From NCBI RefSeq assembly GCF_003234265.2, contig NZ_CP126256.1:3100001-3164000 (forward strand): a stretch of DNA of 64,000 nucleotides, in the 5' to 3' direction. Position 1 is the stretch's first letter. Each line of letters starts with the position of its first letter. Shown here piece by piece: positions 40,823 through 49,382 of this stretch. The translations under genes were made by a program, and so were the position numbers. The stretch comes from Curtobacterium sp. MCSS17_015 (GTDB taxonomy: Bacteria; Actinomycetota; Actinomycetes; Actinomycetales; Microbacteriaceae). The notes beneath the pieces are model-generated. The model worked only from the letters and a program-made list of their open reading frames with translations, made no database searches and was not told the origin of the DNA.

Positions 40823-41559
40823 AGCCCGATCTGCCGGAGGAAGTCGCGGAACCCGTCGGTCACGCCGGACAGCCGACCGTCGTCCCGGAGGTGCAGGGTC
40901 GCGTCCACCGGGGTGCCGGGGCTCGTGACGCCCGAGGACGGCGAGGCGGACAGCTCCGGGCTCTCCACCGACACGGTCGTCTTCGCCTGGCCGTCGGCGT
41001 CCGTGACGACGCTGACGTCCTCGACCGTGCCCTCGATCGACCGGTCGTTGGGCAGGAGCAGGTCGACCGTCGCACCGTCGGTGATCCGGCCGTAGTCGCG
41101 GGGGCTGACGAGGAACTCGGACGTGACGAACAGGCTCTGCGCCTTGTGGATCGTGCCGAGTTCGGCGCCCGCCTGCACGTACCCGCCGGCCTTGACGTCG
41201 AGCGTCGCGACGGTGCCGGAGACCTCCGCCTTGAACGTGATGAGTCCGTCGGACTCGATCTCGTAGGCGCTGGTCGTCGTGTTCGCTCCGACGACGCCCT
41301 TCCGGATGTCCTGCGCGAGCTGCAGGCTCTGGACCTGCATGAGCTCCTGCCCCTCGCGGACGGTGTCGCCCTCCTCGACGTACTCCTCGGTGACGGTGCC
41401 GCCGTAGTCGGTGCCGACGGCGTACTCCTGCGCGGTGATCGCGGCCGAGGTGCTCGCCACCGCGCTCCGGCGCTGGTTGAAGACGAGCGTGCACGCCGCC
41501 ACGAGGACGAGTACGAGCACGATGCCGCCGTACAGGCGGAGCCGGTTGGTCCAGGTCAC
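40819..41559 (-). CDS. HlyD-like membrane fusion/adaptor protein
   Basis: 246 residues. An N-terminal membrane anchor (LYGGIVLVLVLVAACTLVF) is followed by two biotinyl-lipoyl-like half motifs (EEGDTVREGQELMQVQS and VATLDVKAGGYVQAGAELG) around a short linker. A beta-barrel segment (FLVSPRDYGRITDGATVDLL) completes the HlyD/MFP plan. In this operon it may connect or stabilise the glycosyltransferase at the membrane, a role similar to that of BcsB or Alg44-type subunits. It overlaps both neighbours by 4 nt (GTGA), so all three proteins are translationally coupled. Confidence 0.85.
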   Translation of the reverse strand: MTWTNRLRLYGGIVLVLVLVAACTLVFNQRRSAVASTSAAITAQEYAVGTDYGGTVTEEYVEEGDTVREGQELMQVQSLQLAQDIRKGVVGANTTTSAYEIESDGLITFKAEVSGTVATLDVKAGGYVQAGAELGTIHKAQSLFVTSEFLVSPRDYGRITDGATVDLLLPNDRSIEGTVEDVSVVTDADGQAKTTVSVESPELSASPSSGVTSPGTPVDATLHLRDDGRLSGVTDGFRDFLRQIGL

Positions 41560-43547
41560 GAAGCCACCTCCACGGGCGTCGGGGTGCCGGCGGCGGCGCT
41601 GGCGGTGATGACGTCGCGTGCGGACTGCAGCGCGTCGGGGCGGACCACCTGGGTCCGCAGGGCGGGCGCCGGCTCGAGGCCGACCGTTGCGAGCACGAAC
41701 ACCGGGGCGGTGTCGGCGTCGCGCTCCTCGCGGGCGGCACGGCGGCCCGCCGACTGCTCGCGGAACGCGGTGATGATGAAGGCGCCGAAGATGAGCGAGT
41801 TCGTGATGTTCCACGCCGTCGCCAGGGTCAGCTGTCCGTTCGACACGTCACGCCAGATCGCGACGACGCTCGTCAGGGACAGGAACACGAAGACGAGCAC
41901 CTGGGGCACGATGAAGTTGAACGGCGACGGTGCCCGACCGCGTCCCGCTCCCGTCACGTGCCAGGCCTGCTCCTTCCCGCACAGGACGTTCCAGAGCGCT
42001 CGGGCGTAGATCGGGAACGAGACGGCGGCGAGCAGCAGCGTCTCGTAGCGGAACGACCCGAGGGCGTAGAAGGCCAGGACGACCTGCATGAGGTAGAAGC
42101 CGAGGTAGAACAGCACCCATTCACCGACGCCGATCGACATGTTCATCGGGCGGAGGTCGAAGAAGATCTCCAGCGGCGGGACGAGGAGCAGCAGCCCGGG
42201 GACGATGCCCGTCAGGTAGAAGCTCGCGGTCACGAAGTACTGCAGGCGCTGGTCCATCGTCAGCTTGCGCTTCGGGTTGAACGGGAAGTGCGTGAGCAGG
42301 ATCTCGAACCCACCGGTGGCCCAGCGGAGCTGCTGCTTGCTGAACGCCTCGATCGTCTCCGGGGCGTCGCCGACCGCGAGCGTCATCGGGATGAAGACCG
42401 ACTTCCAGCCGCGCTCGTGCAGGTGCAGGCTCGTCCAGACGTCCTCGGACTTCGAGTCGGTGTGGATGCCGCCGACGTCGTCGATCGCCGCACGCCGGAA
42501 GATGACGTTCGTCCCCACGCAGAAGGCTGCGTTGAACCGGTTCCGCCCGGGCTGGATGAAGCGGTAGAACACCGTCTGCATGTAGCCGGCGCCGCGGGAG
42601 ACGAGGTTGTGCAGGTTGCCGTAGGTCTGTGGGGTCTGCACGAACGCGATCGACCCGTCCGCGAAGAACGGCACGGTCTCGAACAGGAAGTCCTTGCCCG
42701 GCACGAAGTCGGCGTCGAAGACCGCGAAGTAGTCGCCCTTCGCCAGGGTCAGGGCGTGGTTGATGTTGCCCGCCTTCGCGCCGTTCGAGGACAGGCGCCG
42801 GACGTACCGGGCACCGAGGCGGTCGGCGAGCGCACGGACGTCGTCGCTCCGGCCGTCGTCGAGGACCCACGTCCGGTGCTCGCCGCGCATCGCGACCGCC
42901 GCGGCGACCGTGGCGGCGATCTTCGTCAGTTCCTCGCCGTACACGGTGATGAACACGTCGACGACGACCTGCTTGCCGCGGACGCGCATCGGCCAGAGGT
43001 GGCTGCGCTCGGCGAGCCCGTCGCGGTCGATCTGGTCGAGGTCGAACAGCGTGTCCTGGGTGTTGTGGAACGCGAAGTCGCGCGGGTCGGAGCCCCCGGA
43101 CAGGATCGTCCACATCGACAGCAGGGACTGCCCGACGAGGACGCTCTCCGCGACGATGACGAGGCCGTACGGCAGGAAGTCGCCGCGATTGGCGGGGTTG
43201 AGCAGGAACACCGCGTACGTGACGACGCCGAGCGTGGCCAGCAGCACGATGAGCACCATGACGGGGCTGTGGGCCCGGGTGTCGGCGCGGGTGCGGCGCG
43301 CGGGGGTCGCCTCGGCGCGGCCGCCGGGCCGCTCGGTCGAGCGGTCCGGCCGCTCGACCGGCCGGCCGGTCCGACGCTCGGGGCGGCGGGCTGCGGCGTC
43401 GACGGCGCCACTGCCGGAGGAGGACCGACGGCCGGACCGGCGACGGGGGTCCCCGTCGGCCGGGACCTCGATCACGGTGCGGTCGTCGGGTTCGGTCGGG
43501 GGTGCAGAGGTCGTCCGGGGTCGCCGGACGTCCGTGGGTGCGGACAT
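41556..43547 (-). CDS. Processive GT2 glycosyltransferase, cellulose/curdlan-synthase type
   Basis: 663 residues. The first 100 are disordered and Arg/Pro-rich. Two membrane helices at about 110-165 precede the catalytic domain, which carries all four marks of a processive synthase: VLDDGRSDD (about 228), FDADF (about 278), SEDVW (about 366, TED equivalent) and QQLRW (about 403). Several helices follow to about 610. Such enzymes polymerise UDP-sugars and extrude the chain; beta-1,4 and beta-1,3 synthases share these motifs. The ATG has AGGAG 7 nt upstream. The product is inferred to be a beta-1,3-glucan from the coupled GH81 gene. No PilZ domain is visible. Confidence 0.9.
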   Translation of the reverse strand: MSAPTDVRRPRTTSAPPTEPDDRTVIEVPADGDPRRRSGRRSSSGSGAVDAAARRPERRTGRPVERPDRSTERPGGRAEATPARRTRADTRAHSPVMVLIVLLATLGVVTYAVFLLNPANRGDFLPYGLVIVAESVLVGQSLLSMWTILSGGSDPRDFAFHNTQDTLFDLDQIDRDGLAERSHLWPMRVRGKQVVVDVFITVYGEELTKIAATVAAAVAMRGEHRTWVLDDGRSDDVRALADRLGARYVRRLSSNGAKAGNINHALTLAKGDYFAVFDADFVPGKDFLFETVPFFADGSIAFVQTPQTYGNLHNLVSRGAGYMQTVFYRFIQPGRNRFNAAFCVGTNVIFRRAAIDDVGGIHTDSKSEDVWTSLHLHERGWKSVFIPMTLAVGDAPETIEAFSKQQLRWATGGFEILLTHFPFNPKRKLTMDQRLQYFVTASFYLTGIVPGLLLLVPPLEIFFDLRPMNMSIGVGEWVLFYLGFYLMQVVLAFYALGSFRYETLLLAAVSFPIYARALWNVLCGKEQAWHVTGAGRGRAPSPFNFIVPQVLVFVFLSLTSVVAIWRDVSNGQLTLATAWNITNSLIFGAFIITAFREQSAGRRAAREERDADTAPVFVLATVGLEPAPALRTQVVRPDALQSARDVITASAAAGTPTPVEVAS

Positions 43548-43976
43548 GCGCGTTCTCCTGTCGGGTGTCGGAGATGTCAGTCCGCCGTGCTCGCGGGGGC
43601 ACGACGGATGACGGGTGTCGGCGACGGTGGCGACAGGACCCGGACGCAGTGGTCCGGCGCGGACGGAGGCTAGGGTTCCTCGTCCGTGGCACGGTGCTCG
43701 CCGTGGGTGCGGCGTGCACCGGAGGGGGCCCGCCCTCGGGAGGCGTGACCGTGTTCGGTGATGTCGGGTCGAGCTGCCGACGGCCCGCGCCGTCGGTGGT
43801 GCTGATCGTACGTCACCGGTCGGAGCCGGCATGTGACGATCGTGTGAACACACCCCCTGGGCGGGGGCCACGGGCGCGTCGTGGTGCTGGCCGTGCGTTC
43901 CGCGGACATCCGCCGCCACGGGCGCGTCACGGGCGCGTCATGGGTACGGGCGCACGGAGCGACGCCGACCCGGCCG
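43548..43976. other. Intergenic 429 bp between lysG and the GT2 operon
   Basis: This region must hold the promoter of the polysaccharide operon, but I see no convincing hexamer pair. A C5/G5 inverted repeat near 43852-43868 could be the end of the lysG message. The motif CACGGGCGCGTC occurs at 43869 and 43918 and again at about 43929, a short direct repeat of unknown meaning. No gene is supported. Confidence 0.4.
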
Positions 43977-44900
43977 TCACCCCCGAGCGGGGTGCAGCCG
44001 CTCCGCCGCGACCGCCCGGACGGCCTCGGTGACGCGTTCGAGCAGCGGGGACGCCAGGTTCCAGCGCTGCCACCAGAGCGCCACGTCCGCCCGCCGGCCG
44101 GGCGTCAGCTCGACGAGTGCGCCCGACCGGAGGGCGTCGAGGCACTGCGCCTCGGGCAGGAGGCCCCATCCGAACCCGAGCCCGACGGCGCGGGCGAAGT
44201 CCGCGGAGTTCGGGACGAAGTGCCGGGGGCCGCGGGGAGCGTGCCCGAGCACCCGCCGGAGGAACCCCTGCTGGAGGTCGTCGTCGCGGTCGTAGTCCAC
44301 GAGCGGCACCCGGTCGAGACGGGCCGTCATGCGCCGCTCGGTGTCGGCGTCGGCGAGGTAGCGGGTGACGAACGCCGGCGACGCCACGGCCCGGTACCGG
44401 TCGACGCCGAGCGGCACCGACGAGCAGCCCTGCACGGGCTCCGACTCGGCCGTGACCGCTGCCATCACCGTGCCGGCGCGGAGGAGCTCCGCGGTGCGGT
44501 CCTGGTCCTCGCGGTGCAGGTCGAACACCACCTCGGTGTCGCGGCGGACCAGGGCGAGGGCGTCGAGGAACCAGGTCGCGAGCGAGTCCGCGTTGACGGC
44601 GAGCGGGATCGAGGGCGTCCGCCCGGGCACCGTCGCGTCGGCGACGTCGAGTGCCCGCGAGGTCTCCTCGTCCAGCAGTCGCACCTGGCGCGCGTGCCGG
44701 AGCACGACCTCGCCGTCCCGCGTCGGGCTGATCGGTGTGGTCCGCTGCAGCAGGACACGTCCGACGAGCTGCTCCATCGCCTTCACCCGCTGCGACACCG
44801 CCGACGGGGTGATCGCGAGCTCGCGCGCCGCGGCTTCGAAGGTGCCGGCATCGACCGCGGCGAGGAGGGTCTCGAGGTGGTCGCGCTGGAGGTGCACCAT
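43977..44900 (-). CDS. lysG: LysR-type regulator of lysE (LysG/ArgP family)
   Basis: 307 residues. The N-terminal helix-turn-helix (LETLLAAVDAGTFEAAAREL, ITPSAVSQRVKAMEQLVGRV) is followed by a substrate-binding domain characteristic of ArgP/IciA/LysG. In Corynebacterium glutamicum LysG senses lysine, arginine or histidine and switches on the exporter gene lysE. The same divergent pairing with a 69-bp gap is seen here, so this role is well supported by context. The gene is also next to the GT2 operon, but in the same direction and upstream of it. Confidence 0.93.
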   Translation of the reverse strand: MVHLQRDHLETLLAAVDAGTFEAAARELAITPSAVSQRVKAMEQLVGRVLLQRTTPISPTRDGEVVLRHARQVRLLDEETSRALDVADATVPGRTPSIPLAVNADSLATWFLDALALVRRDTEVVFDLHREDQDRTAELLRAGTVMAAVTAESEPVQGCSSVPLGVDRYRAVASPAFVTRYLADADTERRMTARLDRVPLVDYDRDDDLQQGFLRRVLGHAPRGPRHFVPNSADFARAVGLGFGWGLLPEAQCLDALRSGALVELTPGRRADVALWWQRWNLASPLLERVTEAVRAVAAERLHPARG

Positions 44901-44969
44901 GAGCGCAGCTTACGGCCGACCAGGAACGTGAGCTGGTCTGGTGGCGGGGTCCGGCCGTACGGTTCCCCT
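44901..44969. promoter_or_regulatory. lysG-lysE divergent regulatory region
   Basis: The 69-bp gap must contain both promoters and the LysG site. TACGGT at 44958-44963, 6 nt before the lysE GTG, suggests a leaderless lysE message. I cannot define the LysG site from sequence alone. Confidence 0.45.
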
Positions 44970-45797
44970 GTGACCGCACTCCTCCCCGTCCTCTCCGGCC
45001 TCGGGACCGGTCTGGCCCTCATCGTGGCGATCGGGGTGCAGAACACCTACCTGCTCCGGCTCGCGGTCAGCGCACGCCTCGGCGTGGTCGCCGTGGCGGT
45101 CGGCGTCTGCGCCCTGTCGGACGCGGCCCTCATCGTCGCCGGGGTGCTCGGCGTCGGCGCGGTCGTCGAGCGGGTGCCGGCTGCGCTGCTCGTCATCCGG
45201 TTCGTCGGGGCCGCGTTCCTGATCACGTACGGGGTGCTCGCGGCCCGGCGGGCGCTGCGGCCGTCCGGGGACGCCATCCGCCTGGACGACCGCGCAGCGG
45301 AGGACGGCGTCCCCGTCGCGGCCGCGGTGGACGCGGACGGGAGCGGGACCACCGACGCGGTGCCGGGGCACGCCCAGGAGGCCGCACCTGCGTCGCGGGG
45401 CCGCACCGCGCCTCCCGGCCGGGTCGACTCCGGACTGGTCGGCGCCGGCCCGGTCGATTCCAGACTGGTCGATTCCGGGCCGGTCCGCTCCGGGCCGGGC
45501 GGACCGACGATGCGCGCCGCGGTCCTGACGATGCTCGTCTTCACGTGGGCGAACCCGCACGTCTACCTGGACACGCTGGTGTTCCTCGGGTCCGTCGCGA
45601 ACCAGCAGGGGCCGGACGACCGCTGGTGGTGGACCGTCGGCGCCGTGGCCGCGAGCTGCCTGTGGTTCGGCGCGCTCGGCTTCGGCGGGCGGCTGTTGCG
45701 GCCGCTGTTCGCGAAGCCGGTGACCTGGCGGGTGTTCGACGCCCTGGTCGCGGTGGTGATGCTGGCCTTCGGGCTGACGCTGCTCCTCGGCGCCTGA
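44970..45797 (+). CDS. lysE: Basic amino acid exporter LysE/ArgO family
   Basis: 275 residues with six predicted membrane helices. The family start GLGTGLALIVAIGVQNTYLL and the conserved FTWANPHVYLDTLVFLGSVA are both present. The protein exports lysine or arginine when they accumulate. The loop between helices 3 and 4 is unusually long, about 85 residues, Asp/Gly/Ser/Pro-rich and with repeated V-D-S-G-L/P-V units; normal LysE proteins have a much shorter loop. The total length is therefore above the usual 200-235. The start is GTG, and expression is expected to depend on the divergent lysG. Confidence 0.92.
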   Translation: MTALLPVLSGLGTGLALIVAIGVQNTYLLRLAVSARLGVVAVAVGVCALSDAALIVAGVLGVGAVVERVPAALLVIRFVGAAFLITYGVLAARRALRPSGDAIRLDDRAAEDGVPVAAAVDADGSGTTDAVPGHAQEAAPASRGRTAPPGRVDSGLVGAGPVDSRLVDSGPVRSGPGGPTMRAAVLTMLVFTWANPHVYLDTLVFLGSVANQQGPDDRWWWTVGAVAASCLWFGALGFGGRLLRPLFAKPVTWRVFDALVAVVMLAFGLTLLLGA

Positions 45798-45818
45798 CGG
45801 GCCGTCGACGCCGAGGAG
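45783..45818. terminator. Bidirectional terminator between lysE and APC permease gene
   Basis: The inverted repeat CTCCTCGGCG / CGCCGAGGAG (45783-45792 and 45809-45818), with an inner GACGG/CCGTC pairing, overlaps the last codons of lysE and ends just before the stop of the convergent permease gene. It could terminate both. Confidence 0.55.
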
Positions 45819-45822
45819 GCGG

Positions 45823-47304
45823 TCAGCGGGACTGCTGGCGCAGGTCCTGGCCGACCCGGCTGTTGCGGCGGCTGTAGCCGAAGTAGATCGCGAACCCGAT
45901 GGCGAGCCAGACGACGAAGCGGAGCCACGTCTCGACCTCGAGGTTGAGCATCAGCCAGAAGCACAGCACGGCGGACAGGATCGGGATGACGGGCGACCAC
46001 GGCACGCGGAACGCACGCGGCGCGTCGGGACGGGACTTCCGGAGCACGATGATGCCGATCGACACGAGGACGAAGGCGGAGAGCGTTCCGATGTTGATCA
46101 TGCCCTCGAGGTTCTCGACCGGCGTGAACCCGGCGAGGAACGCCACGATGACGCCCGCGACGACCTGCACGCGGACCGGGGTCTGCGTCTTCGGGTTCGT
46201 CACCGAGAGCCAGCGCGGCAGGAGGCCGTCGCGGCTCATGGAGAAGACGATGCGGGACAACCCGAGCAGCAGCACCATGACCACCGTGGTGAGCCCGATG
46301 AGCGAGCCGATCGCGATGATGCCGGCGGCCCACGGCAGGCCGACGAGGTCGAAGGCCGAGGCGAGTGACGGTGCCTCCTCCTGGGCGAGCTGCTGGTAGG
46401 AGACCATGCCGGTGATGACGATGCTGACGCCCACGTAGAGGAGCGTGACGATGCCCAGGCCGATGAAGATGCCGCGCGGCAGCGTCTTCTGCGGGTTCTC
46501 GGTCTCCTCGGCACTGGTCGCGACGACGTCGAAGCCGATGAACGCGAAGAACACCAGGGACGCGGCGGCGAGCAGGCCGAAGACGCCGTACTGCGCGGGC
46601 TCGGACCCGGTGGCGAAGGACACCAGCGACTGGGTCCAGACGCTGCCCTCGGCGCCCTTGGCCGGCTCGGCCTCGGGGATGAACGGCGTGAAGTTCGCGG
46701 CCTTGACGAAGAAGGCGCCGACCACGATGACGAACAGGACGATCGCGACCTTGATGATCGTGATCACCGCGGAGACCCGGCTCGACAGGCGGGTGCCGAA
46801 GGCCAGCAGCGCGGTGAAGACACCGACGATGAGCACCGGCCCCCAGGTGAAGCCGATCGGACCGACCGCGATGGTGCTCGGCAGTGTGATGCCGAAGACG
46901 TCGAACGCGGTGCTGAGGTAGATGCCCCAGTACTTCGCGATCACGGCGCTGGCCGTCAGGGTCTCGAGGATGAGGTCCCACCCGACGATCCACGCGAGCA
47001 GCTCGCCCATCGTGGCGTAGGTGAACGTGTACGCGGAGCCGGCGACCGGGATCGTCGAGGCGAACTCGGCGTAGCACATGATCGCGAGGCCACACGTGAC
47101 CGCGGCGAGGATGAACGAGATGATGACGCCGGGGCCGGCGAAGTTCGCGGCGGCGTTCGCCCCGACCGAGAAGATGCCGGCGCCGACCGCGACGGCGATC
47201 CCCATCGCGGCGATGTCGAACGTCTTCAGGGAGCGCTTGAGGGAGCGCCCCTTCTCGTCGGCGTCGGCGAGCGACGCCTCGATGGACTTGGTGCGGAGGG
47301 CCAT
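45823..47304 (-). CDS. APC-superfamily amino acid permease
   Basis: 493 residues with 12 or more membrane helices. The N-terminal motif IAAMGIAVAVGAGIFSVGA corresponds to helix 1 of the APC fold, with the GxG(I/V)F substrate loop, and PVAGSAYTFTYATMGELLAW to helix 3. It belongs to the cationic amino acid/YhdG-type branch and would import amino acids by proton symport; the specificity is unknown. It lies next to lysE, so import and export genes for amino acids are neighbours, but they are convergent and not co-transcribed. Confidence 0.88.
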   Translation of the reverse strand: MALRTKSIEASLADADEKGRSLKRSLKTFDIAAMGIAVAVGAGIFSVGANAAANFAGPGVIISFILAAVTCGLAIMCYAEFASTIPVAGSAYTFTYATMGELLAWIVGWDLILETLTASAVIAKYWGIYLSTAFDVFGITLPSTIAVGPIGFTWGPVLIVGVFTALLAFGTRLSSRVSAVITIIKVAIVLFVIVVGAFFVKAANFTPFIPEAEPAKGAEGSVWTQSLVSFATGSEPAQYGVFGLLAAASLVFFAFIGFDVVATSAEETENPQKTLPRGIFIGLGIVTLLYVGVSIVITGMVSYQQLAQEEAPSLASAFDLVGLPWAAGIIAIGSLIGLTTVVMVLLLGLSRIVFSMSRDGLLPRWLSVTNPKTQTPVRVQVVAGVIVAFLAGFTPVENLEGMINIGTLSAFVLVSIGIIVLRKSRPDAPRAFRVPWSPVIPILSAVLCFWLMLNLEVETWLRFVVWLAIGFAIYFGYSRRNSRVGQDLRQQSR

Positions 47305-47392
47305 GGGACGTTCCCGTCATCGGAGCAGGCGGACCCGGGAAGGGTAGTGGTATACCGCTTGCTGTCACAAATGGGAGTCACCCCGTCACACT

Positions 47393-47446
47393 GTGCGGGT
47401 CAGGCTTCGTGCGCCCCGGTGCGGGTCAGGCTTCGTGCGCGGGTCA
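47393..47446. repeat. Tandem repeat at the 3' end of the HAD gene
   Basis: A 22-bp unit occurs twice without change (47393-47414 and 47419-47440), and a third diverged copy overlaps the last codons and stop of the HAD gene (GHEV-stop). The two outer copies therefore look like duplications of the gene end. They carry the sense GHEA-like end in another frame. Confidence 0.75.
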
Positions 47447-48322
47447 GACCTCGTGCCCCTCGCGCCACCCGCGGAGGAAGCGGGCGCCGGCCTCGTCGTG
47501 GATGACGCCGTCGGGTGCGGTGAGGACGCGGTACGGCGTCTCGGGGACCCCGTCGGCCGGCCGGACGTCGACGTGCGCGACGCGGTGACCGTTCGCGTGC
47601 AGCCAGTCCGCCATCGCGTAGTCGCTCCGGGAGTCGCCGACCGTGCGCCACTCGAGCGGCAGGGCGCCGTCCGCGGCGAGGAGCTCGAGCGCCCGTTCGG
47701 CGCCGAGGTCCTTGCCGCTCCGGTCGGACTCGATGTCGGTCGAGATGATCGTCGGGTCGACCCGCCAGTCCACTGCGCCGTGCTCGTCGGGTCGGACGTC
47801 GTCCAGCCGCCGCACGCCGAGTCCGCGACGCTCGAGCGCCGCCATCGCCTGGGCGTCGAACGACGGCTGCCGTGCCAGGTAGGCCGCGTTGTCGACCTCG
47901 ACCAGCTGCTCGATCGACACCATCGCACGCTTCGTCTCGTCGAAGAACACCAGGTCGGCGTACTCGTCCCGGACCAGGTCCCGCATCTCGTCCGCGAAGT
48001 CCCGCGGCAGCGCCAGGTCGTCGGCGACGGTGAGTTCGCCCATGCCGTCCGGGAACTGCGGCCCGATGGAGCACCACACGGCGCCCTTCTCGCAGACGGC
48101 GTGCACGCGGCCGCCCGCTGCCAGTCCCCCGGCGAGGAGCGGCCCGACGACCTGCTCGCGAATGAAGGCGTCGCTCCGACCGGTGTTGAACACGACCGGG
48201 ACGCCCTCCGCGGCGAGCGCGACGAGGTCCTCGATGATGCTCGGGATCGCGATGGTCCGCGAGAGCGGGCTGGCGATCGGGCCGTCGACGTCGAGCAGGA
48301 GTCCGAGGCGGGGTGCGTTCAC
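47444..48322 (-). CDS. HAD-superfamily hydrolase (Cof/SPP-like)
   Basis: 292 residues. The HAD motif I is LLLDVDG with nucleophile Asp11 and Asp13; motif II is PVVFNTGRS; motif IV is the GDSRSDYAMADW segment near residue 225. A C2-type cap lies between. The architecture fits the sucrose-phosphate-phosphatase/Cof group of sugar phosphatases, but the substrate is not readable. The GTG start has AGGATG 5 nt upstream. The end of the gene is duplicated downstream (see repeat). Confidence 0.8.
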   Translation of the reverse strand: MNAPRLGLLLDVDGPIASPLSRTIAIPSIIEDLVALAAEGVPVVFNTGRSDAFIREQVVGPLLAGGLAAGGRVHAVCEKGAVWCSIGPQFPDGMGELTVADDLALPRDFADEMRDLVRDEYADLVFFDETKRAMVSIEQLVEVDNAAYLARQPSFDAQAMAALERRGLGVRRLDDVRPDEHGAVDWRVDPTIISTDIESDRSGKDLGAERALELLAADGALPLEWRTVGDSRSDYAMADWLHANGHRVAHVDVRPADGVPETPYRVLTAPDGVIHDEAGARFLRGWREGHEV

Positions 48323-48341
48323 CCGTCCATCCTGGCGCAGG

Positions 48342-49166
48342 TCAGTGCGGGTCGGGGCTGCGTTCGCCGAGCAGGAACGCGTCGACGGCGCCCCGGAGGA
48401 CGGCGGGATCCGGCACGTGCCCCTGTCCTTCGAGGACCACGGACGTGGAGCCGGGCACGGTGTCGACCACCGCTCGGGCAGCGCCGCGCGCCCACACCGC
48501 CCCCGCGGTGCCGGCCGCGACGAGCACCGGGACGCCGATGGCGGCGAGCACCCGCTCGGGCACGACGAGTCCGCCGAGGACCCGGACGTCGCGGCCGAGC
48601 ACGGCGGCGTCGGCGAGCAGCGCCTTCCAGAGCTTCGGTTTGAGGGGCACGGCGGAGACCTGCAGCATCGGCACGCCGAGCACCCGGGTCAGGTAGGCGC
48701 GGACCGCTGCCGCTCGGCGTCCGCCGGCGATCATCTCGTCGAGCCGGTCGGCGAACAGGACGTCGTCCGCGTGGGCGTCGACACTGGCGCGGTAGGGCGG
48801 CTCGTAGAGGACGACGCGCCCCGCGGGGACACCGGCGGCGACCGCGTGCAGGACCACGGCGGCACCCACGCAGATGCCGAGCAGGTCGACCGGTGCGCCG
48901 ACGTCGGCGACGACCGCGGCGAGGTCCTCGACCTCGCGCTCGACGGACCACGGCCGGGTGTCACCGCTCTGGCCCCGCCCACGGCGGTCGTACGTCACGA
49001 CCCGGTACCGGTCCGAGAACGTCGCCACGATCGCGTCGACGTACGGGGTGCCCCGATGGTCGAAGGCCCCGCCGACGAGGACGAGCGCCGGACCCGAACC
49101 GCTCGACGACACCGCGATCCGCGTGCCGTCCGGAGACAGCACCGATCGTTCGGCGGTGGTCGTCAT
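48342..49166 (-). CDS. Alpha/beta hydrolase with Cys in the nucleophile position
   Basis: 274 residues. The fold marks are LVLVGGAFDHRGTPYV (oxyanion region), YDRRGRGQSGDT and the nucleophile elbow LLGICVGAA. The elbow has Cys99 where most family members have Ser; His250 (EGQGHVPDP) completes the triad. Cys nucleophiles occur in dienelactone-hydrolase-type members, so the protein may be active with a different specificity, or it may be a non-esterase. The ATG has GAGGA 4 nt upstream. The next gene (HAD) starts 19 nt downstream, so they may be co-transcribed. Confidence 0.85.
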   Translation of the reverse strand: MTTTAERSVLSPDGTRIAVSSSGSGPALVLVGGAFDHRGTPYVDAIVATFSDRYRVVTYDRRGRGQSGDTRPWSVEREVEDLAAVVADVGAPVDLLGICVGAAVVLHAVAAGVPAGRVVLYEPPYRASVDAHADDVLFADRLDEMIAGGRRAAAVRAYLTRVLGVPMLQVSAVPLKPKLWKALLADAAVLGRDVRVLGGLVVPERVLAAIGVPVLVAAGTAGAVWARGAARAVVDTVPGSTSVVLEGQGHVPDPAVLRGAVDAFLLGERSPDPH

Positions 49167-49382
49167 GGCGTCCTCGTTCGGTCCCGACGGCGGGTGGGTC
49201 GTCCCCGGCCGAGCGGCACTGGTCGGTGCCACGCGCATCACGGGCGACGCTGATCACGGCCCTCGGTGGTCATGGGCCACGCCGTCGTCGCGAGTCTGAC
49301 AGGCGGATCGTCCCGCGTCACCACCCGCGTCCTGGGGGAGCGCTCTGTGGACCCTGTGGACGGCCGCGCCGACGGCGACCGG

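Noticed and set aside
38156..43673. Plus-strand frames opposite the GH81, HlyD and GT2 genes
   Set aside because: Mirror frames without any recognisable domain; the minus-strand genes are complete and overlap in the normal way.
47393..47446. Repeats as phage or integron attachment sites
   Set aside because: No integrase, tRNA or foreign DNA is near; the units copy the end of the adjacent gene.
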